Part shown: positions 9,601 to 16,903 of the stretch, piece after piece
Position numbering within the stretch: position 1 is the first letter of the stretch
Layout: the number at the start of each line of letters is the position of its first letter
From: Pseudomonadota bacterium
Lineage (GTDB): Bacteria; Pseudomonadota; Gammaproteobacteria; Steroidobacterales; Steroidobacteraceae
Direction: 5' to 3'
Assembly (NCBI GenBank): GCA_003242275.1
Contig: QGUX01000024.1
Coordinates: forward strand, 1-19,480
DNA: 19,480 nt
The notes under the pieces: generated by a model
What the model saw: only the letters and a program-made list of their open reading frames with translations
What the model was told of the DNA's origin: nothing
The model's database searches: none
Translations under genes and position numbers: made by a program

Positions 9601-12236
9601 ACGGTGACCAGGTCCACGGTGTGTTCCTGGTCCACGTCCAGGGTGTTGCGGCGGCTGGCCTGCGGAATCTTCACGCCCACGAAGCGCGGATACGGCGCCA
9701 GGTCGCGGGCGTGGTAGTGGATGCTGAAGGCGCCACCGCGCTCGAACACGCGCGTGGTGAAGCCGGCGGTGAGCATGCCGGGCGCCGCCGGCACCTGCAG
9801 CGGCACCTGGAACGCGGCCTTGCCGTCGGCACCCAGCGTGCCGCTCCACAACTCCTGCTCGTCGCTGCGGAAGACGCGCGAGGGATCGTCGAACACGAAG
9901 CCGTCGTAGCCATTGAAGCGCGTGGTGGTGGTGGAGAGCCTGAGCCGCACGTCGGCGCGCAGGCCGGCGGCCGAGGCACCGGAAAGCCACTCCGACTCGA
10001 TCCGGCCGCGCAGCGGCTGGCCCCCGCCGAGCAGCGCCTGGCCGAAGTCCACGCCGATGCGCAGGCGGTTGGGCATCACGGTCTCGACCTTCACCCGCTG
10101 CGTGAAGGTCGCGCCGCCCAGCGACACACGCGCGGTCCAGTTGCCGGTGGGTGCGTCCGGCGCGGTGCGCGCGTCGAAGCGGTAGAAGCCGTCCACCGGC
10201 CTGGCGTTCACCAGCGTCTGGGTGACGCGGCCGCGCGGATCGACCAGCTCCAGCGTCGCCGGGTGATCCTGCGGCAGGGCGCCGGAGCGGTCGTGGACCA
10301 CGAAGGTCAGCGGAATGGCGTCGCCGGGCCGCCACACGCCGCGCTCGCCATAGATGGCGCCCTTCAGTCCCTTCTGCACGGTCTCGCCGCCGACGTCGAA
10401 GTGGCTCACGGGCAGCGCCTGGCCATTGGCCACCCGCAGGTAGCTGCGGGCACTGCCGGTGCCGGCCACCAGCAGGAAGGGCGTGCCGCTGGGCTCGAGG
10501 GTGGCGAGGCCGTTGCCGTCGGTGGTACCGGTGCCGACCACCTGGTTCTGGTAGTTGCGCATCTCCAGCAGCACGCCGCCCTTCGGTTCGGCGGTGGAGA
10601 GGCTGGTGACGCTGACCAGCCAGCGCCCCTGCGTGTCGGCCTTGGCCAGAAGGCCGAGGTCGGTGGCGAGCAGGTTGCGCTGTGCGGTCACCGCGCTGTC
10701 GCCATAGATGTAATAGGCCGGGTTGCAGGGATCGTGCCGCTGCGCCCAATCGACCTCGTATTCCTGCTCGCCGGCGCCGGCGATGCCGACGAACTCGCGC
10801 TGCAGGCTCCACGGCGTGTCCATGCTGGCGCGGTCGCTGTCCTGGCTGCGCGGGGTGGGCAGGTCGCCCGTCTGCGCCTCGGAACCGGCCGCGCGGCCGG
10901 GGCAGTCCCAGGCCGCATCCTGCGGCGTGACCATCAGCGTCAGCTGGACCAGCGAGCCGGGATGCTGCTTCATCAGGTCGGTCACATCCAGCTCGTGGCG
11001 CTGCCAGCGGCCGCTGCGCGTACCGGCGAGCGCGATGCGCTTGCGCCACAGGTAGCGCCCCACGCGGCCGATCTCGTAGCCCGCCTGGCGCAACGTGCTG
11101 GTCTGCAGGTACTGCGGGATGTTCTCCGGGTAGACCTGGGTCGCCAGCACCTGCACCGAACGCACGCCCACGGCCTCGAAGGCCACCGTCATCTGCTTCG
11201 CTTCGGGCAGGATGGCACCGCTTCCCGCGAAGCGCACCTGGGGCTTCTCGCTGGCCAGCGCCATGGTGTGCACGGACTGCGCAGCCAGGCGCTCGCCGCG
11301 GCGGTTGCGGATGCCCGGCTCCAGCGTCAGCGTGACCTCGCCGGTCGCATCCTCGGCCGGATAGACGACGAGTCGGTTGCCCTCGATGCGCGTGGTGAAG
11401 GACCCGGTGGACAGCTGCACCAGGCCGCGCAGGTCCTGGCCGTCGTCGAGCGCATCGGAAAAGGCCACGCGGATCTGCCTGCGCCCGTCTTCCTCCACCG
11501 CCTGCGCGTTGACCACCGTGAACGCACCCAGCGGCGGCACGGTCACGCTGCGCTCCTCGGCGCGCTCCGCGCCGATGGGCGCGCCCGCCACCATCAGCGC
11601 CAGCTCCGCCGGCTGCGCCTGGCGATCCAGGCCGGCAATCGCAAAGGCGTGCTCGCAGCCGTCACCGGAATGCGTCCAGGTGGGTTCCAGCGCGGCGCCG
11701 CGGAAGCTGGCGCGCAGCATCTTCTGCACGTTGTCGGGGCTTTCCGCGTCGGCCGTCAGCAATCGGCCGCGCAGGATCATCCGCCGGTCGTCGGACGGAT
11801 CGGACTCCAGGTCCCCCAGCTCGAGGTCGAACTGCGGCATCTGCACGTGGAACTCGAACACGTACGGCGGCAGTCCCTGCGGCACGCCGTCCAGTCCCAC
11901 GCCCGTGAAGGTGACGCGGTAGCGCCGCCCGGGCGTGAGCGCGGTGCGCGGCACCAGCACCAGCTCGCGCGTGCCGCGCAGCGACAGCTCGCCCTCCACG
12001 GCGGGCTCGAGCGACAGCGTCTCGCGGCCCAGCGTCCCGGCGGCGGAGACATCGTTGGCGAACAGCACGCGGATCTCGCCGCGGCGGGAGACCAGCCCGC
12101 TGGTGTGGCCCACGATGGCCCGCGCCCACGCGTCCGCCGCGACCTCGTCGAGCACGGGGGCCCTGGACTGGCACCCCACCAGCACCAGCACGGCGGCAGC
12201 CAGCGCCGCATTCCACCTCTGCATCCGCTTACGCAT
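6627..12236 (-). CDS. yfhM: Bacterial alpha-2-macroglobulin lipoprotein with thioester
   Basis: An 1869-residue protease-trap lipoprotein. The N-terminus has a basic start, a hydrophobic core and lipobox LVGC with C22. Residue 23 is Gln, not Asp, so outer-membrane sorting (facing the periplasm) is expected. The thioester motif CLEQ is intact at 1407-1410 (YPYGCLEQTTSA), followed by the helical thioester domain. Macroglobulin-like features include GERGVWRPGD (about residue 630) and the family segment around TWDLFDDVSGAYG. E. coli YfhM has 1653 residues with its thioester near 1187, as I recall. The C-terminal part after the thioester is therefore the same length, and the extra 200 or so residues lie before it. 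ATG 12236 has CGGAG 6 bases upstream. It heads the operon with pbpC, the usual partner, expected to repair the wall after attack. Confidence 0.96.
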   Translation of the reverse strand: MRKRMQRWNAALAAAVLVLVGCQSRAPVLDEVAADAWARAIVGHTSGLVSRRGEIRVLFANDVSAAGTLGRETLSLEPAVEGELSLRGTRELVLVPRTALTPGRRYRVTFTGVGLDGVPQGLPPYVFEFHVQMPQFDLELGDLESDPSDDRRMILRGRLLTADAESPDNVQKMLRASFRGAALEPTWTHSGDGCEHAFAIAGLDRQAQPAELALMVAGAPIGAERAEERSVTVPPLGAFTVVNAQAVEEDGRRQIRVAFSDALDDGQDLRGLVQLSTGSFTTRIEGNRLVVYPAEDATGEVTLTLEPGIRNRRGERLAAQSVHTMALASEKPQVRFAGSGAILPEAKQMTVAFEAVGVRSVQVLATQVYPENIPQYLQTSTLRQAGYEIGRVGRYLWRKRIALAGTRSGRWQRHELDVTDLMKQHPGSLVQLTLMVTPQDAAWDCPGRAAGSEAQTGDLPTPRSQDSDRASMDTPWSLQREFVGIAGAGEQEYEVDWAQRHDPCNPAYYIYGDSAVTAQRNLLATDLGLLAKADTQGRWLVSVTSLSTAEPKGGVLLEMRNYQNQVVGTGTTDGNGLATLEPSGTPFLLVAGTGSARSYLRVANGQALPVSHFDVGGETVQKGLKGAIYGERGVWRPGDAIPLTFVVHDRSGALPQDHPATLELVDPRGRVTQTLVNARPVDGFYRFDARTAPDAPTGNWTARVSLGGATFTQRVKVETVMPNRLRIGVDFGQALLGGGQPLRGRIESEWLSGASAAGLRADVRLRLSTTTTRFNGYDGFVFDDPSRVFRSDEQELWSGTLGADGKAAFQVPLQVPAAPGMLTAGFTTRVFERGGAFSIHYHARDLAPYPRFVGVKIPQASRRNTLDVDQEHTVDLVTVTAQGAAAPNRPLSVKLYKLDWRWWWDRENDSLASFVAREASTRVREARVTTDAQGRAQWKFQLPEAQWGRYLLRVCEEQGAHCAGTVFYVDSPYWMEGRDPTSPAATMLELTLDKESYRVGETAVVQLPEAAQGRALLTVENGSSILDARWVIPTAGNARVSIPVTAAMAPNAYVSVTLLQPHAGKQNDRPIRLYGVVPLPVTDPTTQLAPVVETDAEWRPESEVSVRVREASGRPMTYTLAVVDEGLLGLTNFRTPDLHGQFFRREALGVRTWDLFDDVSGAYGTELARLLALGGSDGADPNAGAREQTRFVPVAQVLGPFQLPAGRTQEQKVRIPRYVGAVRVMVVAGGGRPAAYGSAEKTVPVRQPLMILPTMPRVVGPGEEIAVPVSVFAMHERVRDVRLTIEPDGMFEVVGEPAARLTFSGTGEQIALLRLRVNERLGRGRVRFEAVSGNDRAQDEINIEVRSPNAPTTRVVQQMLQPGQDWQHRIQPHGMPGTNQVALEVSALPPLNLERRLDFLITYPYGCLEQTTSAAFPQLLLPALVKLDEDGERRAEANVRAAIERMRSFQHPDGAFTYWPGGQFVVTSGYHHWSAIYASHFLVEAERRGHPVPASIRNGMLRYLRSTARDWRPALSAPLQQAYRLYVLARAGQPEVGAMNRLRELDLDAVESWVLAAAYQLAGLPDAARALATADPMGARNRRPGDESFGSVLRDHALVLQSMVVLGQLDRAGPLVQAISQRLSSDGWLSTQETAYALLAISQLANARSEGAFTFSRTVGNRSANVRTEAAVHREVLEVPDAGAPLTVSNTSQGVLFATVTTRGTPVAGNEDAAASGLELTVSYADAQGNPVDVSRLPQGEDVIVDITVRNATRQDVRHIALTQIVASGWEIANERLNDAGDGRGQRDASGTVQQLRNQAAARADHVDIRDDRVMQFFDLPAGSTIRFQTRINAAYRGRYYLPGVVAEAMYDASIHARTAGRWTEVVAR

Positions 12237-12253
12237 GGAGCGCTCCGTACCTG

Positions 12254-12270
12254 GTCCCGCGCGGCGGGAC
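12254..12270. repeat. Inverted repeat in the divergent yfhM/ridA promoter region
   Basis: Perfect 7-bp arms GTCCCGC (12254-12260) and GCGGGAC (12264-12270) separated by GCG. It sits immediately upstream of the extended -10 element for the plus-strand gene and 18 bases from the yfhM start, so it could be an operator or a leader hairpin for yfhM. Confidence 0.45.
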
Positions 12271-12279
12271 TGTTATGCT
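12271..12279 (+). promoter_or_regulatory. Extended -10 promoter element for the RidA-family gene
   Basis: TGTTATGCT carries the TGn extension followed by a -10 box TATGCT (4 of 6 consensus bases). A weak -35 (CTGGTC, 12251-12256) lies 17 bases upstream, as is usual for extended -10 promoters. Transcription would begin near 12286, which argues against an in-frame ATG at 12275 being the start. Confidence 0.4.
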
Positions 12280-12291
12280 CGAATCCTACTA

Positions 12292-12317
12292 CCGGCCAAT
12301 GGTGGCCGGATCGGCCA
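12292..12317 (+). promoter_or_regulatory. Two mutually exclusive leader hairpins before the RidA-family gene
   Basis: The central arm TGGCCGG (12303-12309) pairs perfectly with CCGGCCA (12292-12298, 4-base loop). Its first six bases can instead pair with CGGCCA (12312-12317, 3-base loop), which takes in the A of the ATG at 12317. The two folds cannot form together. This layout could control start access, or may just be G+C-rich chance. Confidence 0.35.
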
Positions 12318-12745
12318 TGGAATCCGACATGACGACATCCCGCATCCAGCTGCTGAACCCGCCTTCGCTCTACGACCCCTCGCCCAATGCCTATTCCCAG
12401 CTCGCCATCGTGCCGGCCGGCTCGCGGCTGGCGTTCATCTCGGGCCAGGGGGGCGATGAGCCGGACGGCAGCTTCTCGCCGGATTTCCGCACGCAGGCCG
12501 CCGCGGCCTTCCGCAACCTGGGGCTGGCGCTGGCCGCGGTCGGCGCCGGGCCGGCGCAGGTGGCGAAGATCCTGGTGATGATCGTGGACCACGACATGGA
12601 GAAGCTGCACATCATGCAGGAGGAGCAGCGCCGGCTGTTCGGAACGCACCACCCGGCTGCCACGTTGACGCCCGTGCCCTGCCTCGCCCTGCCGGAGATG
12701 CAGATCGAGGTCGAGGCGGTGGCGGTGCTGCCGGACGGGAACTGA
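12317..12745 (+). CDS. RidA/YjgF-family protein lacking the catalytic arginine
   Basis: A 142-residue cytosolic protein of the RidA (YjgF/YER057c/UK114) superfamily, which forms trimers. Family landmarks are the N-terminal NPPSLYDPSPNAYSQLAIV, ISGQGG, the central FRNLGLALAAVGAGPAQVAKILVMI and the C-terminal QIEVEAVAVLP. True RidA enamine/imine deaminases carry an arginine in PARS near residue 105; here the matching stretch reads HHPAATLTPVPCLALPE, with no arginine. It belongs to the Rid subgroups that lack it and is unlikely to be a 2-aminoacrylate deaminase. Start: ATG 12317 is chosen; ATG 12329 is about as likely, and 12275 overlaps the -10 box. It is divergent from yfhM and convergent with the GNAT gene 12 bases away. 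Confidence 0.88.
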   Translation: MESDMTTSRIQLLNPPSLYDPSPNAYSQLAIVPAGSRLAFISGQGGDEPDGSFSPDFRTQAAAAFRNLGLALAAVGAGPAQVAKILVMIVDHDMEKLHIMQEEQRRLFGTHHPAATLTPVPCLALPEMQIEVEAVAVLPDGN

Positions 12746-12757
12746 GCGCCGGCCGGA

Positions 12758-13309
12758 TTACCGCCCGTCCATCAGCGGGCCGTGCCAGAACGCTTCACGG
12801 TCGATGGCATAGACCACGTGGCGCCCCTGCGTGCTGCCGGGCACCTCGACGATGCGGTCGGTCAGCACGCCGCCGATCTTCTCCATCGCGCGGCGCGAAC
12901 GCAGGTTGTGCTCGCCCACCACGAAGATCACGCGCGGCACGTACCTGAAGGCATGCGTGAGCATCATGCGCTTCATCACCGCGTTCATCGCCCCACCCCA
13001 GTAGCGACGCGCCAGGAAGGTCCAGCCGATTTCCACCTCCCCCGGGCCCGCGCGCGCCAGGTCGTAGCGCGAGGAGCCGATGATGCCGCCATGCGCGGGA
13101 TCGATGGCCGCCAGCGCACCGCCGCTGGCCAGCGCCTGCTCGAAGAACTGCCTGAACACCGGCTTCTGCCAGCGATCGGAGGCGGGATGCAGCTCCCAGA
13201 TCAAGGGATCACCGGCCACGGCATACAGCGGGTCCCAGTCGTCGGGCCGCAGTGGTCGCAGGTGCAGCTGCGGGGAGACGAGGTGGGGCTGGCGGTCGAT
13301 GGAGTCCAT
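12758..13309 (-). CDS. GNAT-family N-acetyltransferase (RimJ/RimL-like)
   Basis: A 183-residue acetyl-CoA-dependent acyltransferase. The acetyl-CoA binding loop follows the R/QxxGxG/A pattern as RYWGGA (about residue 102-107). The C-terminal signature NLRSRRAMEKIGG is typical of the RimJ/RimL/SpeG-like branch (Acetyltransf_3). The N-terminal LRPLRPDDWDPLYAVAGDP is also characteristic. ATG 13309 has no clear ribosome site, but a TATCAT sequence (13322-13327, minus strand) could be a -10 box giving a very short leader, with no matching -35 seen. It lies 44 bases after the hydrolase gene on the same strand, so read-through is also possible. The acceptor substrate is unknown. Confidence 0.9.
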   Translation of the reverse strand: MDSIDRQPHLVSPQLHLRPLRPDDWDPLYAVAGDPLIWELHPASDRWQKPVFRQFFEQALASGGALAAIDPAHGGIIGSSRYDLARAGPGEVEIGWTFLARRYWGGAMNAVMKRMMLTHAFRYVPRVIFVVGEHNLRSRRAMEKIGGVLTDRIVEVPGSTQGRHVVYAIDREAFWHGPLMDGR

Positions 13310-13353
13310 TGGACAACACGGATGATACCCGCCATGCCAATCGGGCGCGCAGG

Positions 13354-14592
13354 CTACAGCCGCTCCGAATTGCCGTACGAACCGCTCAACCGGCCGTGGA
13401 TGGCAAAGTCCAGCTCGGCCTTCACGCTACCCTCCGCGTAGCGCAGGTCTTGCCGCGTGCCATCCGGCAGGACGCGGTATTCGAGCACGCCGTGTTCGGT
13501 ACCAGGGAAGCGCAGGATGGTGACCGGCAGGCCGGAGCGGCGCACGGCGAGCAGGTTGTGGGGCGTTTCCGGGCCCGGGCCCGCCGAGTCGTCTGCGGCG
13601 ATCAGCCACAGCACGGGAGCCTGCTGCGCGCGCAGGGCCTCGGCCGAGTCGACGTGCCATGGGGCCGAATCGGTCCAGTCGGTGTTGGCCGCCCGCTCGC
13701 GCAACTGCGCGAGGGACATGCTCTGCACCAACCGGGCCATGCCGCCGGTGGGCGTGTCCAGGGCAGCGAGGTCGTCGAACCAGGGTTCGGCTGAATACGT
13801 GGTAACCAGCGACTTCAGTGACTCAATGCCGGTCTTCCCGCGTGATGCCAGCACGACCTCGACGGCCTCCGAGAGGCGACGCGCCCTGGCCAGCACTTCG
13901 TCACTCCAGCCCTTTCTTCCCAACGCGTGCAGCGTCTCGTTACGGTCCTCCTCCGCCACCGACCCGGCCACGCCGCTGTTGATGATGATGAAATCCACCG
14001 GAGTAAGGGTCGCGGCCGGCGGCAACACCCAGCCGGCCTGGCTGACGCCGGACAACCCGACGCGGCCGGCACGGCCACCCGCGAGCCTGCGAGCCTCGGC
14101 CACGGCCGCGACGACATCCTCCGCCAGCACCTCGAAGTTCTGGGTGTACCTGCCGCCGGATCCGCCGGTGCCGCGCTTGTCGAACACGAACACGCCCTCG
14201 CCGGCGGCGGGGAACGCGCGCTGCTGCCAGGCATGGGCCAGGGCGGAGCGGCGCCCGGACCCGTGGCCCAGCACGATGATCGGCACCTGCCCGAAGCCCG
14301 CCGGCAGCACCAGCCGGCCACGCAGCGTGACGTCACCGCTCGTGAAGCTCGTGTCGCGGATGTCGAGCTCCACGGCCTGGCCGCGCACTCCGGCGAAGTT
14401 GATCGTGCGCTCGCCGCAGGAGCCGAACGAGATGCCGAAGCCGGCGACCGAGCCGTCGGCGAGGCGATACACGCCGGCATGGCATGCGGGCGATGCAGGC
14501 GGTGCGGCGGGAGCGGAGGACTGCGCGGGCCATCCGGCACGGATCGACAACACGAATGTCAGTGCGAGGACGACTCGTTCCAACGTTCGCAA
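13354..14592 (-). CDS. Secreted alpha/beta-hydrolase (serine esterase-like)
   Basis: A 412-residue exported serine hydrolase. The signal peptide spans about residues 1-23 (VVLALTFVLSIRAGWPAQ). The nucleophile elbow is GVSQAG with S184, the oxyanion loop is LGHGSG (109-113), the acid is D334 or D335 (AADDSAGP), and the histidine is H367 (PGTEHGVLE). The layout resembles prolyl-oligopeptidase/dienelactone-hydrolase-like esterases with a small N-terminal beta domain (residues 36-95). The start codon is TTG at 14592, supported by GGAGG five bases upstream. It follows the DUF8021-like gene after about 160 bases on the same strand, so it may belong to that module or have its own promoter. The substrate is unknown; an ester or small acylated compound is the default guess. 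Confidence 0.9.
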   Translation of the reverse strand: MRTLERVVLALTFVLSIRAGWPAQSSAPAAPPASPACHAGVYRLADGSVAGFGISFGSCGERTINFAGVRGQAVELDIRDTSFTSGDVTLRGRLVLPAGFGQVPIIVLGHGSGRRSALAHAWQQRAFPAAGEGVFVFDKRGTGGSGGRYTQNFEVLAEDVVAAVAEARRLAGGRAGRVGLSGVSQAGWVLPPAATLTPVDFIIINSGVAGSVAEEDRNETLHALGRKGWSDEVLARARRLSEAVEVVLASRGKTGIESLKSLVTTYSAEPWFDDLAALDTPTGGMARLVQSMSLAQLRERAANTDWTDSAPWHVDSAEALRAQQAPVLWLIAADDSAGPGPETPHNLLAVRRSGLPVTILRFPGTEHGVLEYRVLPDGTRQDLRYAEGSVKAELDFAIHGRLSGSYGNSERL

Positions 14593-14597
14593 GGATC

Positions 14598-14602
14598 CCT
14601 CC
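14598..14602 (-). promoter_or_regulatory. Ribosome binding site selecting the TTG start of the hydrolase
   Basis: GGAGG on the minus strand, 5 bases before TTG 14592. No ATG or GTG lies near the signal-peptide start, so this site decides the unusual start codon. Confidence 0.6.
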
Positions 14603-14753
14603 GCGGCGCGTGTGCGACTTACCGGTGTCCGCCGGCTGGCTGGGCTGACAGGTTACCAGCGCGCACGGTGGGCAGCGACGGGGCGGATTCCTGCTGCGCC
14701 CGCGGGACGCCGCCGCCCTCGTGCCATGAGCAGTTGGCGGTGGCGCCGGTCCG

Positions 14754-15743
14754 TCACTCCCAGCCCGAAGGCGAGTTGTACGGCGCCTGGAAGCCGATCG
14801 CCTCGATCTGGTGGATCTGCCCGCCCCAGATCTTGTACACGTGCATGGCCGGCAGGTCGAAGGGCTCGAAGTTCATCGTCTGCGAGGTGCGGTCCGGATC
14901 GTTCAGGATCGGGAACTCCTTCTGCTTCATGCTGTGCCGGAAGTGCGAGAAGCCCACCGCCAGGCCCAGCTTCTCGTCGGCGATCTGCACCCGCACGTTG
15001 TCGATCGTGTCGATGTACTGGAAGGTCTGCGAGTTGATCTGGCTGGCGCAGTCCTGCATGCCGCGCAGCGACGGTGGACGCGGCGCCTGTCCCGGCACGC
15101 CGACACCGGCCAGCGGCCCGCCATTGGGCGCGGTGCGCATGCCGTTCTCGAGCCGCTCGCAGTCGGGTGCGAACGGCGCCAGCGAACCATTGTTCCAGTC
15201 CAGCGCCGGGTAGTAGGACTTGGCGATGTGCAGCAGCCGGCCGCGCGAATCGGCGTACTCGTAGGGCACTTCCATCAGGAACTGCGGCCGCAGCTTCGCG
15301 AGGTTGGCCAGGCTCTGCTCGCGCGGGAAGGCGACCAGGTGCTCGGCCTCGGTGATGCGGCCGTTCTCGAGCTTCAGGCGGAAGCCCACCTGTGCGGGCT
15401 TGCCCTCGGCCTGCATCATCACGATGCCGGCCACCTGCTGCGCGACGGCGTCGGGTACGACGAGCTTGTAATCCGGGTTGACGCCGCCGGTGGCGTTCTT
15501 CCACAGGCCCTCGCCGGGACGGATCCGCTTCGCCTGCTCGACGAAGCGCACGTCGCCGGCCAGCGGCACGCGCGAGGGATCGTGCGCCACGAGCGCGGCG
15601 AGGTAGTCGTCGGCAAGCTTCAACAGGCAATCACGGTCGCAGGCGGCGGGCTGCGCTGCCTGCGCAAGCCCCGCCGCCGCAGCCATGGCCGCCAGGAGGA
15701 TGCTGGCGGCAATCGTGTGGCTCTTCTTCTTGATGTCGTCCAC
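14754..15743 (-). CDS. Secreted DUF8021-like protein, paralogue A
   Basis: A 329-residue exported protein of unknown function. A signal peptide (ILLAAMAAAAGLAQAA) ends near residue 30 and is followed by a CxxxC pair, C35 and C39 (ACDRDCL). The next part reads LADDYLAALVAHDPSRVPLA then VRF, a pattern of NTF2/SnoaL-like cone folds. I associate this family with DUF8021 from memory. Later landmarks are PDCERLENG, a second Cys (DCASQ) and the C-terminal APYNSPSGWE. The start is GTG at 15743, preceded by a G-rich ribosome site (GGGGGGA, about 6 bases away). It lies 21 bases after its paralogue B, so the two are co-transcribed. No catalytic motif is obvious. Confidence 0.85.
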   Translation of the reverse strand: MDDIKKKSHTIAASILLAAMAAAAGLAQAAQPAACDRDCLLKLADDYLAALVAHDPSRVPLAGDVRFVEQAKRIRPGEGLWKNATGGVNPDYKLVVPDAVAQQVAGIVMMQAEGKPAQVGFRLKLENGRITEAEHLVAFPREQSLANLAKLRPQFLMEVPYEYADSRGRLLHIAKSYYPALDWNNGSLAPFAPDCERLENGMRTAPNGGPLAGVGVPGQAPRPPSLRGMQDCASQINSQTFQYIDTIDNVRVQIADEKLGLAVGFSHFRHSMKQKEFPILNDPDRTSQTMNFEPFDLPAMHVYKIWGGQIHQIEAIGFQAPYNSPSGWE

Positions 15744-15764
15744 TTGCTTCCCCCCCTTGACCTG

Positions 15765-16826
15765 TCAGATGCCGGCCGGGAACTCGAAGGTCACGTCGCG
15801 GTACTGGTCGCTCATGCCCTGCTCCCAGGTGCTCCAGCCGGAATTCATGCCATACGGACTGCGCTGCAGGAAGGCGTCGATCTTGCTGATGTTGCCCTGC
15901 GCGTCGATCTTGAACACCTCGGCGATCTGCCAGGTGTGCGGCTGCACGGGCCCGCCCACGATGTCGCGGCCATCGGCCGACTTGAACTCGCGGGTCTTGC
16001 CGCCGGAATGGTCGAAGAACGCGAACGCGAACACGATGCCGCGCTCCTGGTCGACGGCCACGAAGCGCCGGTCGCGGATGCGGTTCACGAATCCCATCAG
16101 GCCCGACTTGAACTGCTCGGTGCAGCTCCATTGGCCCGAGTACATGGTGGCGGTGCGCGGGTCGGGCCGCTGCTGGCCCGGCGGCGTGGGCGCCAGCGTT
16201 GCCTGGCCGCCGTTCTCGTGCCGCAGGCAGTCGGGCGTGAACGGGTAGTCGCCCTTGCCGTCGTTCTTCTGCAGGCCGGTGAAGTACTTGTTGCCCTGGA
16301 TCACGAGCTGGCTGCGCGAGAGGCGCTGGCTGGCGGGGATCTCCTGCAGGTACGAGGGATGCGTCGCCATCGCGTCCACGCGGTTGTAGGTCGCGTTGTT
16401 GGTCTCGTTGGGGAACCGGAACACGATCTGCTCGATCTCGGTGATCTGCATGTCCTGCACGCGCAGGCGCAGCGCGATCAGCGAGCCGTTGAACTGGGCG
16501 GGATCGCGGTGGTCCTCCTGGATGGTGGCCAGCACGGCCACCGAGCCGGCCGGCACGTCGGTGACGAACAGGCGGTACTTGCCCTTGCCCTTCATCGTGT
16601 TCCACAGGCCGTCGCCGATCCACAGGCGCTGCCCGTCCTCGGTGAAGCGCACATTGGGCGAGAGCGGGACGGCGGACGGGTTGTTGTCGATGACCGCGTC
16701 GAAGTAGCGCTCCACCATGCCCTCGAGGCAGGCACGGTTGCAGCTCTGGGACTGGGCGGCGTACGCGTGGGCGGAGGCCAGCGCGAGCACGGCGCCGGCC
16801 ATGGAAAGCAGCGGACTCTTCTTCAT
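15765..16826 (-). CDS. Secreted DUF8021-like protein, paralogue B
   Basis: A 353-residue exported protein and a divergent tandem paralogue of the next gene. The signal peptide is MKKSPLLSMAGAVLALASAHAYA, followed by C29xxxC33 (SCNRACLEGMVERYFDAV). Shared landmarks are VPLSPNVRFTE against VPLAGDVRFVE, GDGLWNTMKG against GEGLWKNATG, PDCLRHENG against PDCERLENG, CTEQF against CASQI, and SPYGMNSGW against APYNSPSGW. An in-frame extension upstream to 17018 exists but overlaps the hydrolase gene and lacks a signal sequence; ATG 16826 fits the signal peptide. Function is unknown; a fold of the NTF2/SnoaL kind with a disulfide is inferred. Confidence 0.86.
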   Translation of the reverse strand: MKKSPLLSMAGAVLALASAHAYAAQSQSCNRACLEGMVERYFDAVIDNNPSAVPLSPNVRFTEDGQRLWIGDGLWNTMKGKGKYRLFVTDVPAGSVAVLATIQEDHRDPAQFNGSLIALRLRVQDMQITEIEQIVFRFPNETNNATYNRVDAMATHPSYLQEIPASQRLSRSQLVIQGNKYFTGLQKNDGKGDYPFTPDCLRHENGGQATLAPTPPGQQRPDPRTATMYSGQWSCTEQFKSGLMGFVNRIRDRRFVAVDQERGIVFAFAFFDHSGGKTREFKSADGRDIVGGPVQPHTWQIAEVFKIDAQGNISKIDAFLQRSPYGMNSGWSTWEQGMSDQYRDVTFEFPAGI

Positions 16827-16903
16827 GACTCCCCCGTTCGTCGTTGGGCGGATTCTGCCCCATGCGGGCCGCCCGGCGCCATCATCCGGTGATCGCCGCG
16901 GCG

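Noticed and set aside
12275..12316. Upstream ATG at 12275 as the start of the RidA-family gene
   Set aside because: The ATG overlaps the likely -10 box, and the added residues do not match the family.
7434..12332. A 1632-codon open frame on the plus strand, antisense to the macroglobulin gene
   Set aside because: Its residues are the Arg/Ala/His/Gly-rich mix of a reverse-strand shadow in high-G+C DNA, with no domain. The opposite strand has a lipobox, a thioester and a clear family match.
14811..16892. A 693-codon plus-strand open frame opposite the paralogue pair
   Set aside because: It spans two genes and their gap, lacks motifs, and mirrors the reverse-strand codons.
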